A stretch of DNA of 64,000 nucleotides from Nocardia altamirensis NBRC 108246 (GCF_001612685.1 NZ_BDAY01000012.1:59348-123347); one strand, 5' to 3'. Positions 9,320 to 17,304 are shown, counted from the stretch's first letter. The notes: generated from the sequence alone by a model not told the origin. Numbers and translations: made by a program.

Positions 9320-10267
9320 GTGCGGTTCGAGGTAAGCCTGCTGTCCAGTGACCGATCGTTGTCTTCGGCGGACAACGCCCGCTGGCGCAGCACCCCGGCG
9401 GCGGTCGCCTCGGCGGATGCGGTGGCTGCCGAACTACGGGACCGGGGATTGCCGGTGGTGCGCGATCAGGACGAGTTCATCGACGATTTCGCACCGGAAG
9501 AGGAGATGGAGCGGCCGTACGAGATCGTCGTGGTCAGCGGCAGCGGGCTCACGCTCGCGGTGCTCGATGGCTGCGGCCACCTCACGGCCAACGCGCCATT
9601 GCGGTCGGAGCCGCAAGCTTTCTGGTCCGCGGCGATGACGGTGTTCGCCACCGTCGCGCGGGTGTGTGGCTGGGCACCGGACGACCTCCAGCGGTTCGCG
9701 GCCGAGGCCGCGTTCGTCTCGGTGGCCGAGGACGGTCGAATCCTGCAGCCTGCGGCACTGACTCGCGCCGAGCTGGATCGGGAGATGGCGGCGGTGCTGC
9801 GGGCGATACCCGACGACTATGCCTTGCCGCGGTCCGGACCCGAACCCGGGTTGGCCGCCGCCGCACAGCGATTGACCGAGGCGATGTCGCCGGACGAGCC
9901 CGGCTTCGTGCTGGCTGTCCTGGTCACTGCCGACGTGTCGTCGCACCGGCGGGTGGATGCGGGCACCGGCGAGTTGTCCGAGAACCTCGTCAAGGCAGTC
10001 CGCGATGAGGGTTTCCGTCTGTACGAGGAGATCGGCGACGACCGCACCGGGCGCCTCACCGGCCTGATCATCGAAGGCAGGGACGGCGCCTGCCGGATCG
10101 AGCCGGTCTTCGATCGGCCGGTCTGGACCGACAACACCACACCCGACAAGCCACCGTTCTGGTGGCGGTCGGTGGTCGTCCCGATGGCCCACCGGGACCC
10201 GGCCTGGCACCCCGCGTGGCTGCCGGCGGCCATCGATCTGCTGCGCCAGGCGGGCCTGACCGTGTGA
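9320..10267 (+). CDS. Hypothetical protein, 315 aa
   Basis: GTG start at 9320; the stop lies 8 bases before the ECF41 sigma gene, so the two are probably cotranscribed. I do not recognise a family. The protein is soluble, acidic and alpha/beta in appearance with no membrane segment or signal. The first half contains an acidic segment (DEFIDDFAPEEEME) followed by a predicted beta strand and PLRSEPQAFW. The second half has a region resembling a small beta domain (LVTADVSSHRRVDAGTGE and EGRDGACRIEPVF). It could be an accessory protein of the sigma factor given its position, but nothing in the sequence shows this. Confidence 0.7.
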   Translation: MRFEVSLLSSDRSLSSADNARWRSTPAAVASADAVAAELRDRGLPVVRDQDEFIDDFAPEEEMERPYEIVVVSGSGLTLAVLDGCGHLTANAPLRSEPQAFWSAAMTVFATVARVCGWAPDDLQRFAAEAAFVSVAEDGRILQPAALTRAELDREMAAVLRAIPDDYALPRSGPEPGLAAAAQRLTEAMSPDEPGFVLAVLVTADVSSHRRVDAGTGELSENLVKAVRDEGFRLYEEIGDDRTGRLTGLIIEGRDGACRIEPVFDRPVWTDNTTPDKPPFWWRSVVVPMAHRDPAWHPAWLPAAIDLLRQAGLTV

Positions 10268-10275
10268 GGACAGCC

Positions 10276-11244
10276 ATGCTGAATGATCAGAGGATGTCGC
10301 TCAGCACCACCACGCACGAAGCCGATCTGTTCGAGAGCCACCGTGGCCGCCTGGAGGCGATCGCCTACCGGCTGCTCGGGTCGGCCAGTGATGCCGAGGA
10401 CGCGGTGCAGGAGACGTTTCTGCGCTGGCAGGCCGCCGACCGCGGCTACGTCGAGACGCCAGTGGCGTGGCTGACCACCGTGCTCACCAACCTGTGCCTG
10501 AACCAGCTCGACTCGGCGCGGGTCAGGCGGGAAACGTATGTGGGCCAGTGGTTGCCGGAGCCGGTGTTCGCCGGTGACCGGATGCTCGGCCCGGCCGACA
10601 CCGTTGAGCAGCGCGAATCGGTGTCGATCGCGATGCTCACGCTGATGGAGCGGCTCTCGGCCAAAGAACGCGTGGTGTATGTGCTGCGCGAGGCATTCGG
10701 GTACGCGCACAACGAGATCGCCGAGATGCTCGAGATCAGCGAGTCGAACTGCCAGCAGATCTACCGGCGGGCCAAGCAGCATATGGCCACCGACCGGACG
10801 CGGGTCGACGTCGACGACGCCGCCGCCCGCAGAATTGTCGAGGAGTTCCTCGCCGCCGCGGTCAGCGGGCGGACCGAGACGTTGGTCGAACTGCTGACCG
10901 AGGACGCCGCCATCATCGGCGACGGCGGCAGCTTCTACGCCACCCTGAGCAGGCCACTTGTCGGTGCGTTTCGGGTCGCGCGCTTCCTGCGTCTCAGCTT
11001 CAGGTCGAGCGACGCCAAGCGCGAACTGGTCGGCGGCGATCCCGCCTTCTTCGTCGCGATGGCCAACGACGGGCCCGCGCTCGTCATGGTGGTGGCGGAT
11101 CGAGTCGTCGGCGTCGTGGCACTCGGGGTGACCTCCGAAGGCATCGCCTCGATCCATGCGCAGGTCAATCCCGAAAAGCTCGAACGCGCCAACCGCGCAT
11201 GGGCGACGGTCGAACACGGAGCGCCGCTGCCCGAATCCTGGTGA
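10276..11244 (+). CDS. ECF41-group sigma factor (SigJ-like), 322 aa
   Basis: ATG 10276 follows GAGGA six bases upstream. Region sigma2 is seen in HRGRLEAIAYRLLGSASDAE and the following DAVQETFLRW. Sigma4 is seen in LSAKERVVYVLREAFGYAHN and the following IAEMLEISESNCQQIYRRAK. The remaining ~130 residues form a SnoaL-like extension. Three ECF41 hallmarks are present: the WLPEP linker motif, a DGG motif (DGGSFY), and an NPxKL-type motif near the end (NPEKLE). In this group the C-terminal extension, rather than an anti-sigma factor, controls activity. The downstream oxidoreductase gene (11326) is the usual type of ECF41 target. A distant paralogue at 5275 has a near-consensus ECF41 promoter. Confidence 0.9.
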   Translation: MLNDQRMSLSTTTHEADLFESHRGRLEAIAYRLLGSASDAEDAVQETFLRWQAADRGYVETPVAWLTTVLTNLCLNQLDSARVRRETYVGQWLPEPVFAGDRMLGPADTVEQRESVSIAMLTLMERLSAKERVVYVLREAFGYAHNEIAEMLEISESNCQQIYRRAKQHMATDRTRVDVDDAAARRIVEEFLAAAVSGRTETLVELLTEDAAIIGDGGSFYATLSRPLVGAFRVARFLRLSFRSSDAKRELVGGDPAFFVAMANDGPALVMVVADRVVGVVALGVTSEGIASIHAQVNPEKLERANRAWATVEHGAPLPESW

Positions 11245-11325
11245 TCCACTTCACAGTCCCCTCCTGTCAGCATTCGTGCCGCTGTCCGGTTCAGGAAGCG
11301 AACCCATCGAGACAGGAGCAAGACC

Positions 11326-12501
11326 ATGAAGCATCGCATCGTCGTCCTCGGCGCCGGATACGCCGGAGCCAACGCCGCGGGCCGCCTCGCCAAGCGGCTG
11401 CACCGCGACGACATCGAGATCACCCTGGTCAACGCCGACCCCGAATTCGTCGAACGGGTGCGGCTGCACCAGCTCGCGAGCGGGCAGGACCTGCCCGTTC
11501 GCCCGCTGCGCGATGTCTTCGCCGGCACCGGCGTTCAGGTCAGGACGGCGGCGGTCACCGCGGTCGACGTCGACCGCAAGACCGTCGACCTCGCCGGCGA
11601 GAACGGTGCCCTCGAATACGACACCCTGGTGTACGCCCTCGGGAGCACCGTCGCGGACTACGGCGTCCCCGGTGTCGCCGAGTACGCGCACAACGTGGCC
11701 GGAAAGCAGGCCGCGTTGCGGCTGCGGGCACGTCTGCCCGAGTTGGCTTCCGGCGCCACCGTTCTGGTCGTCGGCGGTCGGCTGACCGGTATCGAAGCGG
11801 TCACCGAGATTGCCGAAGCCCGCCCGGACCTGGAGGTCGCGATCGCCGCGCGCGGCGGGGTCGGCGACTGGCTCGACGAGAAGGCGCAACGGCACCTGCG
11901 TCGCGTCTTCGATCGGCTCGGCATCACCGTGTACGAGCAGGCCGATGTCACCTGCGTCGAGGCGGACGGCGTAATCACCGCGGCGGGACCGATTCCGGCG
12001 CAGCTGACGGTGTGGACAGCAGGTTTCACCGTGCACCCGATTGCTGCCGCGACCACGCTGACGGTGTCCGGCACCGGGCGGATCGTCGTCGACGGCACCC
12101 TGCGTTCGGTGTCGCATCCTGACGTGTACGCGATCGGCGACGCCGCACACACGTCGGGCATAGGCGGCAAGACACTCCGAATGGGTTGCGCCACCGCAAC
12201 TCCGATGGCGTGGCAAGGCGCTGATGCGCTGGCCGCCCGGCTGACCGGCCGCAAGGTCCCCGAGGCACCGATCGGCTACGCCGCTCAGTGCATCAGTCTC
12301 GGTCGCCGTGACGCAATCTTCCAGAAGGTGACTCCCGAAGATCAGCCGACGTCCAAGGTCCTCACCGGCCGAATCGCCGCCCGCGTCAAGGAACTCATCT
12401 GCGCGTCGGCTGCTTGGAGCATCTACCACCCGACTTTCCTGTTGCCGAGCCGCCGCAGGCGCCTCGCGCCGGTCGAAACGCAGGCACACGTCACCGCGTG
12501 A
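11326..12501 (+). CDS. FAD/NAD(P)-dependent oxidoreductase, ECF41-linked, 391 aa
   Basis: ATG 11326 follows ACAGGAGC. The N-terminal HRIVVLGAGYAGANAAGRL binds FAD. A second Rossmann-type motif lies at about residue 145 (VLVVGGRLTGIEAVTEI), although its second glycine position is Arg, and AIGDAAHT near residue 265 is the conserved flavin motif. It is the same NDH-2-like class as the gene at 5275 and clearly a paralogue. The gene follows the ECF41 sigma gene by 81 bases. That gap contains TGTCAG at 11265 and TGTC at 11283, but the spacing does not match the ECF41 consensus. Readthrough from the sigma gene is therefore also possible. The oxidoreductase is one of the standard enzymes encoded next to ECF41 factors. 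Confidence 0.85.
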   Translation: MKHRIVVLGAGYAGANAAGRLAKRLHRDDIEITLVNADPEFVERVRLHQLASGQDLPVRPLRDVFAGTGVQVRTAAVTAVDVDRKTVDLAGENGALEYDTLVYALGSTVADYGVPGVAEYAHNVAGKQAALRLRARLPELASGATVLVVGGRLTGIEAVTEIAEARPDLEVAIAARGGVGDWLDEKAQRHLRRVFDRLGITVYEQADVTCVEADGVITAAGPIPAQLTVWTAGFTVHPIAAATTLTVSGTGRIVVDGTLRSVSHPDVYAIGDAAHTSGIGGKTLRMGCATATPMAWQGADALAARLTGRKVPEAPIGYAAQCISLGRRDAIFQKVTPEDQPTSKVLTGRIAARVKELICASAAWSIYHPTFLLPSRRRRLAPVETQAHVTA

Positions 12502-12543
12502 CGCGGACGCGATCGCCCCGACACCGCCGACGCAGCGGCGGCA

Positions 12544-12574
12544 GCCACCGGTCCAGGTTCCCCGGACCGGTGGC
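12544..12574 (+). terminator. Hairpin terminator after the oxidoreductase
   Basis: Perfect 11-bp inverted repeat GCCACCGGTCC / GGACCGGTGGC with a 9-base loop, 43 bases after the oxidoreductase stop. There is no T-run, which is common for actinobacterial terminators. Confidence 0.65.
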
Positions 12575-12618
12575 CGGGTAGCGTCGTCGAAAGTCCGCCA
12601 AAAAATATCGCGGTGGGA

Positions 12619-12645
12619 TGTCGAGAACTCGCACACGGCTCCGTC
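12619..12645 (+). promoter_or_regulatory. ECF42-type promoter (TGTCGA-N17-CGTC)
   Basis: TGTCGA at 12619-12624 and CGTC at 12642-12645 are separated by 17 bases. From memory, the ECF42 consensus determined in Streptomyces venezuelae is TGTCGA in the -35 region and CG(A/T)C in the -10 region. The site sits 51 bases upstream of the first gene of an operon that ends with an ECF42 sigma gene, so autoregulation is likely. Confidence 0.6.
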
Positions 12646-12696
12646 CCCACAGTGAACACGGCCAGAATGGGCCGTACCTCACCAAGGAGAACGACC

Positions 12697-13194
12697 ATGC
12701 GGCAGCACGAGATCACCGAGGTTCTGCACCGGCCGTACAGCCAGGAACTGCTGGCCCGCGACCTGACCCGGCTGGCCTACGTCGCCAAGGACGGCACGCC
12801 ACGCACGATTCCGATCGGATTCACCTGGAACGGCTCCGAGATCGTCATGTGCACGTCGACGAACGCCCCGAAACTCCATGCCCTGCGCCAGAATCCGATG
12901 GTGGCCCTGACGATCGACACCGAGGTGCACCCGCCCAAGACCCTGCTCATCCGCGGTCGGGCCGAGCTGGATGTGGTGGACGGCATTCCGGACGAGTATC
13001 TCCAGATGAACGGCAGTTACGTGATGACGCCCGAGCAGCGGGTCGTGTGGGAGGCCGAGGTCCGCTCGCTCTACGACGGCATGGTCCGGATCGTCGTGAC
13101 CCCGACCTGGGTGAAGCTGCTCGACTTCGAGACGACGCTGCCGAGCCCGGTCGAAGAGCTGATCCGGCAGCGGGACGCGCGGCAGCGCGCGTAA
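12697..13194 (+). CDS. PPOX-class flavin/F420-dependent protein, 165 aa
   Basis: ATG 12697 follows AAGGAGA. The fold is the split beta-barrel of pyridoxamine-5-phosphate-oxidase-like proteins: LARLAYVAKDGTPRTIPIGF-type N-terminus (here TRLAYVAKDGTPRTIPIGF), then TSTNAPKLHALRQNP for cofactor contacts and VALTIDTE in the core. Such proteins bind FMN or F420 and reduce or carry small ligands. The gene is first in a probable three-gene unit with the DGPF/YciI protein and the ECF42 sigma factor, behind a matching promoter. It may therefore be part of that sigma factor's stress regulon. Its precise substrate is unknown. Confidence 0.8.
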   Translation: MRQHEITEVLHRPYSQELLARDLTRLAYVAKDGTPRTIPIGFTWNGSEIVMCTSTNAPKLHALRQNPMVALTIDTEVHPPKTLLIRGRAELDVVDGIPDEYLQMNGSYVMTPEQRVVWEAEVRSLYDGMVRIVVTPTWVKLLDFETTLPSPVEELIRQRDARQRA

Positions 13195-13237
13195 TACTCA
13201 CGGCCACAACGGGACACACGCAGCGAAGGAGAACACG

Positions 13238-13645
13238 ATGGCCAAATACCTACTGCTCAAGCACTACCGTGGCGCGCCTGCCTCGGTCAACGACATACCG
13301 ATGGACCAGTGGACACCCGAGGAGGTCACGGCCCACATCCAATACATGCAGGACTTCGCGGCCCGGCTGCAGAGCACCGGCGAATTCATCGACGAGCAGG
13401 CGCTCTTCGCGGAGGGCACCTTCGTCCGCAACGACGGCGAGGGGCGGCCGCCGATCACCGACGGCCCGTTCGCGGAGACCAAGGATCTGATCGCAGGCTG
13501 GATGATGATCGACGTCGACAGCTACGAGCGGGCGCTGGAGTTGGCAGGCGAACTGTCCGCGGCGCCGGGCGCCGGTGGCAAGCCGGTTCAGGAATGGCTG
13601 GAGCTGCGCCCGATCATGGGCTCGCTTCCCACCATCACGGAGTGA
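13238..13645 (+). CDS. YciI/DGPF-domain protein, 135 aa
   Basis: ATG 13238 follows GAAGGAGA. The protein begins MAKYLLLKHYRG and contains the family signature TDGPFAETKDLIAGWMMIDV around residues 70-90. YciI-related proteins have a ferredoxin-like fold with a conserved His/Asp site, but the DGPF proteins of actinobacteria lack a defined reaction. Genes of this family are the hallmark neighbours of ECF42 sigma factors. Here the stop codon overlaps the region of the next start, so the two are translationally coupled. The domain is thought to belong to the sigma factor's signalling or output module. Confidence 0.9.
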   Translation: MAKYLLLKHYRGAPASVNDIPMDQWTPEEVTAHIQYMQDFAARLQSTGEFIDEQALFAEGTFVRNDGEGRPPITDGPFAETKDLIAGWMMIDVDSYERALELAGELSAAPGAGGKPVQEWLELRPIMGSLPTITE

Positions 13646-13650
13646 CCGGG

Positions 13651-14796
13651 GTGGACGAGGCCCTGTTGCGCACCCTCACCCCCACGGTCATCGGGATCCT
13701 CAGTCGTCGCGGCGCGGACTTCGCGGCGGCCGAGGACGCCGTGCAGGAGGCGTTGATCGAGGCGGTGCGGGTGTGGCAGGACGACCCGCCGCGCGATCCG
13801 CAGGGCTGGCTCGTCACCGTGGCCTGGCGCAAGTTTCTCGACGCGGTGCGCGCCGATAGTTCGCGGCGCGACCGTGAGGTGCGTGTCGAGGACGAGCCGA
13901 TGCCCGGCCCCGCCGAACTGGTCGACGACACGCTCCAGCTGTACTTCCGGTGCGCGCATCCTTCGCTGACACCGGCCTCGGCCGTCGCGCTCACGCTGCG
14001 CGCCGTCGGCGGATTGACCACGCGTCAGATCGCGCAGGCCTACCTGGTGCCGGAAGCGACTATGGCGCAACGCATCAGCAGGGCTAAACGCACCATCTCG
14101 GGCGTCCGGCTCAACCAGCACGGCGACGTCGCGACGGTGCTCCGCGTGCTCTACCTCGTTTTCAACGAGGGCTACTCGGGTGACGTCGACCTTGCCGCCG
14201 AAGCGATCCGGCTCACCCGCCAACTGGCGGCCATGACCCACCACGAGGAGGTCGCCGGCCTGCTGGCACTCATGCTGCTGCATCACGCCAGGCGCCCGGC
14301 GCGGACCGCCGCCGACGGCAGTCTCGTGCCGCTTGCCGAGCAGGACCGCACCCGGTGGGACACCCGATTGATCGCCGAGGGCGTCGATATCCTCCAAGCC
14401 GCCCTTGCCCGCGATCGTCTCGGCGATTTCCAAGCCCAGGCCGCCATCGCCGCGCTGCACGCCGATGCCAGGACGGCGGACGAAACCGATTGGGTGCAGA
14501 TTGTCGAGTGGTACGACGAATTGATCGGCCTCACCGACAGTCCGGTAGCGCGGCTCAACCGCGCCGTCGCGGTCGGCGAGGCCGACGGCCCGCACGCCGG
14601 TTTGGCCGCGCTCGCCGGGCTCGACCCCGCACTGCCTCGCTACACCGCTGTCGCGGCCTATCTGCATGAGCGCGCCGGAGATCTGACCACCGCGGCGCGG
14701 CTCTATGCCGAATCCGCCGAATCAGCCCCCAACATGCCCGAACGTAACCACCTCACCCGGCAGGCTGCACGGCTCAACGCCCAACTGCGTGGGTGA
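13651..14796 (+). CDS. ECF42-group sigma factor with TPR-like C-terminal extension, 381 aa
   Basis: GTG 13651 is chosen because CGGAG lies eight bases upstream; GTG 13642, overlapping the preceding stop, is the alternative. The sigma2 domain (PTVIGILSRRGADFAAAEDA, VQEALIEAVRVW) and the sigma4 domain (TLRAVGGLTTRQIAQAYLVP) are clear. They are followed by about 200 helical residues with TPR-like pairs (HHEEVAGLLALMLLHHARRP, YTAVAAYLHERAGDLTTAAR). This long extension defines the ECF42 group and is needed for activity in studied members; no anti-sigma factor is encoded nearby. The gene ends the PPOX-DGPF-sigma unit. Its 3' end overlaps the convergent Rv1733c-like gene by 94 bases. Confidence 0.9.
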   Translation: MDEALLRTLTPTVIGILSRRGADFAAAEDAVQEALIEAVRVWQDDPPRDPQGWLVTVAWRKFLDAVRADSSRRDREVRVEDEPMPGPAELVDDTLQLYFRCAHPSLTPASAVALTLRAVGGLTTRQIAQAYLVPEATMAQRISRAKRTISGVRLNQHGDVATVLRVLYLVFNEGYSGDVDLAAEAIRLTRQLAAMTHHEEVAGLLALMLLHHARRPARTAADGSLVPLAEQDRTRWDTRLIAEGVDILQAALARDRLGDFQAQAAIAALHADARTADETDWVQIVEWYDELIGLTDSPVARLNRAVAVGEADGPHAGLAALAGLDPALPRYTAVAAYLHERAGDLTTAARLYAESAESAPNMPERNHLTRQAARLNAQLRG

Positions 14797-15257
14797 GCGC
14801 CGCGCAGCCAGAAGGTCAGCCCGACCAGTGCTGCGATGATGATCCACAGTTCGATCAGGGTGGCGAGGGTGAGTCCGATGCCCTCCCATGCGGCGGAACT
14901 CGCGGGCAACGGCGCAGTGGTCGGGCGACCGTCGCGGTCGAGCCACAATGCAACCTGGTCGCCTGGGTGCGCAGTGTCGGGAACCTCGATGCGCGCCGCG
15001 CTTTGCTTGCCGTCTCTGACCCACTGCACGGTGGCCGTGTAGTAGTCGTGGTATCCGATGGATCGCGAGGACGTCACTGTTGTCGGATCGCTGGTCACCG
15101 TGGCCGCCAGCGCGACTTTCCCCGCATTGTCGGCCGGTATCCCGGCCCGGGCGGCGTCGTAGCGAGCCACGCCGACCGCGGCTGACAGCGGTACGGCGGC
15201 CAGGACTGCGATGATCGCCAACACGCGGACCACTCCGAGCCGGTCTGTCGCGCGCAT
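14703..15257 (-). CDS. Rv1733c-like two-span membrane protein, 184 aa
   Basis: ATG 15255-15257 overlaps the stop of the small ORF upstream (TGATG), so translation is probably coupled. One membrane span is near the N-terminus (VVRVLAIIAVLAAVPLSAAV) and a second is near residue 140 (GIGLTLATLIELWIIIAALV). The ~85-residue loop between them contains VQWVRDGKQSAARIEVP and HPGDQVALWLDRDG. This is the layout and motif pattern of the Rv1733c family of M. tuberculosis, a DosR-regulon membrane antigen of unknown biochemical role. The tail overlaps the 3' end of the convergent ECF42 sigma gene. Confidence 0.75.
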   Translation of the reverse strand: MRATDRLGVVRVLAIIAVLAAVPLSAAVGVARYDAARAGIPADNAGKVALAATVTSDPTTVTSSRSIGYHDYYTATVQWVRDGKQSAARIEVPDTAHPGDQVALWLDRDGRPTTAPLPASSAAWEGIGLTLATLIELWIIIAALVGLTFWLRGAHPRSWALSRAACRVRWLRSGMLGADSADSA

Positions 15258-15400
15258 CAGACGAGTTCCGCTCGCTGGGCGTCTGGATCGGCTATTTCGC
15301 TGGATCCGAGTGGGGGAAGGGTGATTTCGTGGTGGAGGAATACCCGGACGGCCGACGCGATCAGCAGCGTGAACATGGTGGTGAGCACGATGGTGAGCAT
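15257..15400 (-). CDS. Small membrane protein, 47 aa, coupled to the Rv1733c-like gene
   Basis: Short frame with ATG 15398-15400 and stop TGA 15259-15257. Its stop overlaps the next ATG as TGATG, the usual arrangement for translational coupling. The product begins MLTIVLTTMFTLLIASAVRV, one transmembrane helix, followed by a charged tail ending DAQRAELV. No strong ribosome-binding site is visible. A GTG at codon 5 is an alternative start. The combination of a transmembrane segment, coupling and an upstream palindrome makes it a credible gene. The family is not recognised. Confidence 0.55.
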   Translation of the reverse strand: MLTIVLTTMFTLLIASAVRVFLHHEITLPPLGSSEIADPDAQRAELV

Positions 15401-15432
15401 GGCTGCAAGTTTGCCAGCATCTATTTACAGCC

Positions 15433-15456
15433 AACAGTGGCATTAGTGACACTGTT
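15433..15456 (-). promoter_or_regulatory. Inverted repeat upstream of the small ORF/Rv1733c-like operon
   Basis: AACAGTG (15433-15439) and CACTGTT (15450-15456) form a perfect 7-bp inverted repeat with a 10-base spacer. They lie in an AT-rich stretch (15415-15470) 33-56 bases before the small ORF. The placement fits an operator overlapping the promoter. The regulator is unknown; a TetR-type protein is one possibility. Confidence 0.5.
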
Positions 15457-15549
15457 AGTAAATATTCAGCCACCTCTGTGCGCTGATCGTTGGGAACGGT
15501 CTCGGAAGTCCGGCAGTGCTGGTCGCCCGGAATGCGGGCGAGGTATGCG

Positions 15550-16341
15550 TCAGACTGTTTTGATCGCTCCGCCGTCGGCCAAATAGTTTGCGCCGGTGAG
15601 GTTTCCGGACACCGGAGAGGCCAGGAAGGTGACAAGCGCCGCGGTTTCGTGCGGTTCGGTGAGCCTGCCGGTGGTGATGCCCATCCGAGCGGGGGCCTCG
15701 GCAAGGAATTCCTCGAGGGTGCGGCCGCTCTGGGCGGCGACGTCGGCGGCGTAGCCGTCGGGGGCCGACCAGTTGCGGGTGCGGGTGGGGCCGGGGGAGA
15801 CCGTGAGTGCGCGCAAGCCTTGCGCGCCGAACTCCTCGGCGAGCGCCTTGGTGAGGTTGTTCAGCGCGGCTTTTGCGGTGCCGTAGTCGACGGGGTGATA
15901 GGCGGCGCTGGCGCCGATGGAGGAGATGTTGATGATCATGCCGCGCCGGCGAAGCAGGCTGGGTAGTGCGCGGCGGGTGACCCGAACCGTGCCGAACAGG
16001 TTGAGTTCGTAGGTGCGCTGCCAGGCGTCGTCGGCGATGTCCAGGAAGCCGCTCGCCTCGGCACTGCCGGGAACGACGCCGCCGACATTGTTGATCAGGA
16101 CGTCGATCTCGCCGAGGATCTCGGTGGCGCGATCGATCAGAGTGGTTGCCTCGTCTGTGGTGGCCAGGTCGACGGGCACCGCGGTCGAGGGACCGTCGAG
16201 TGCGTGGAGTTCCGGGGTAATGGTGCGTGCGGCGGCGACAACCCGGACGCCTTCGGCGGTAAGTGCCCGGACGATCTCCAGGCCGATGCCCTTGCTGGCT
16301 CCGGTGACTACAGCGGTCTTTCCGGCGAGTTGCAGATCCAT
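15550..16341 (-). CDS. Short-chain dehydrogenase/reductase (SDR), 263 aa
   Basis: ATG 16339-16341 follows AAAGGAAA. Classical SDR features are all present: the NAD(P) motif TGASKGIG (TGxxxGxG) near residue 14, NNVGG in place of NNAG near residue 90, catalytic Ser in INISSIGA, and YxxxK in YGTAKAA. PGPTRT follows. The Ala-Arg after the first strand suggests NADP preference, but this is weak. It oxidises or reduces an alcohol/ketone of unknown identity. The TetR gene upstream (16435-17013) runs in the same direction with a 93-base gap that holds a palindrome. The SDR is probably the TetR target. Confidence 0.9.
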   Translation of the reverse strand: MDLQLAGKTAVVTGASKGIGLEIVRALTAEGVRVVAAARTITPELHALDGPSTAVPVDLATTDEATTLIDRATEILGEIDVLINNVGGVVPGSAEASGFLDIADDAWQRTYELNLFGTVRVTRRALPSLLRRRGMIINISSIGASAAYHPVDYGTAKAALNNLTKALAEEFGAQGLRALTVSPGPTRTRNWSAPDGYAADVAAQSGRTLEEFLAEAPARMGITTGRLTEPHETAALVTFLASPVSGNLTGANYLADGGAIKTV

Positions 16342-16348
16342 GATTTCC

Positions 16349-16370
16349 TTTGTTGAACTACAGTTACAAA
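16349..16370 (-). promoter_or_regulatory. Palindromic operator in front of the SDR gene
   Basis: The minus-strand sequence contains AACT-GT-AGTT flanked by TTTGT and ACAAA, slightly offset. It lies directly before the SDR ribosome-binding site and downstream of the TetR gene. Position and symmetry fit a TetR operator blocking SDR transcription. Confidence 0.45.
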
Positions 16371-16434
16371 TTTGGGACAGCAAGCCAGCCCGTTGTTGAC
16401 GGTTCGGACGTTCAGCTGCCCCGACGAAGATCAA

Positions 16435-17013
16435 TCACAGTGCGCGCATGGCGATTTCGACGAGTCCATCGAGCCGGGCGGGGCGCGGATCGGCCTTCGC
16501 GAGCACCCGCATGCCGTTGATGGTGGCGAGCAGGAAGTTGGCCGCCGTGTGCGGATCGAGCTCCTTGCTGAACTCCCCTGCGCGCTGCCCCTCCTGGATG
16601 GCGCCACGGAAAGCATCGTGCTGCCTGTCGAAGATGCGCCGAACCAGTAGCGCGGCCGTGTCGTCGGAATCACCCAGTTCCACAGCGGTATTCGTGGCCA
16701 GGCAGCCTCGGCGTTCCGTGTCCGCGCAGGCCGCGTCCAGCACCATGATCAATGCGCCGCGCACCCGCTCGCGCGGTGAACCGGGGCCGTCGAGCAGATC
16801 GATCACCTGAACCGTTTCTTGCGCTTGATACCGGCGCAGCGCCCGCTCGAACAGGTCGTGCTTGCCGGTGAACGCGTTGTACAGGCTGCCTCGGCCGATG
16901 CCGATCGCATCGAGCAGGTCCTGCGGTGTGGTGCGGGCATAACCCTTGCGCCAGAACACCTCCATCGCCTTCGCGACCGCGTCGTCGGGATCGAAGCTCT
17001 TCGTGCGTGCCAT
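16435..17013 (-). CDS. TetR-family transcriptional regulator, 192 aa
   Basis: The start is ATG 17011-17013 (MARTKSFDPDDAVAKAMEVF). The N-terminal HTH is typical: TTPQDLLDAIGIGRGSLYNA followed by FTGKHDLFERAL. The C-terminal domain (residues 75-192) is helical and carries CLATNTAVELGDSD, a pattern found in the TetR group that controls SDR and reductase genes responding to electrophiles. A Cys lies in that motif (GCLATN) and another in the DAACADTERRG segment. It should repress the SDR gene that follows in the same direction. An operator-like palindrome lies between them. Confidence 0.9.
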   Translation of the reverse strand: MARTKSFDPDDAVAKAMEVFWRKGYARTTPQDLLDAIGIGRGSLYNAFTGKHDLFERALRRYQAQETVQVIDLLDGPGSPRERVRGALIMVLDAACADTERRGCLATNTAVELGDSDDTAALLVRRIFDRQHDAFRGAIQEGQRAGEFSKELDPHTAANFLLATINGMRVLAKADPRPARLDGLVEIAMRAL

Positions 17014-17304
17014 GCAGGCGACGCTAGATATTCTGTACTCATAAGTCAAATAAAGCCTCGGGCATCGTTGCCGCCGGGCCGCCACGGGAATGCCTCGTCG
17101 GTCGCGTGAAAATCACCGATGTCTCGACCTGCATGGTCGACGACTTCGCCGAGCTCGCGAACCGCTACCGACACTTCTGGTGTCAATGAAAGTATGGGCA
17201 GCGCAGCATGTTTCACCGTATGGCTTCGGCGTTGGGCGAAATCTATGCTCTCGTATAGAAGTACTGCGTCGCACTATGGGACGTGCCTGAGTCGGGGGAC
17301 CACT
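17014..17304. other. Divergent intergenic region, no gene seen
   Basis: About 290 bases between the minus-strand TetR gene and the plus-strand secreted protein. The part near 17020-17055 is AT-rich and probably holds the TetR promoter. Short ORFs here lack ribosome-binding sites and family features. Confidence 0.4.

Noticed and set aside
11250..11300. ECF41 promoter before the adjacent oxidoreductase gene
   Set aside because: TGTCAG and TGTC occur but the spacing is 11-12 bases, not 16, so no consensus match.
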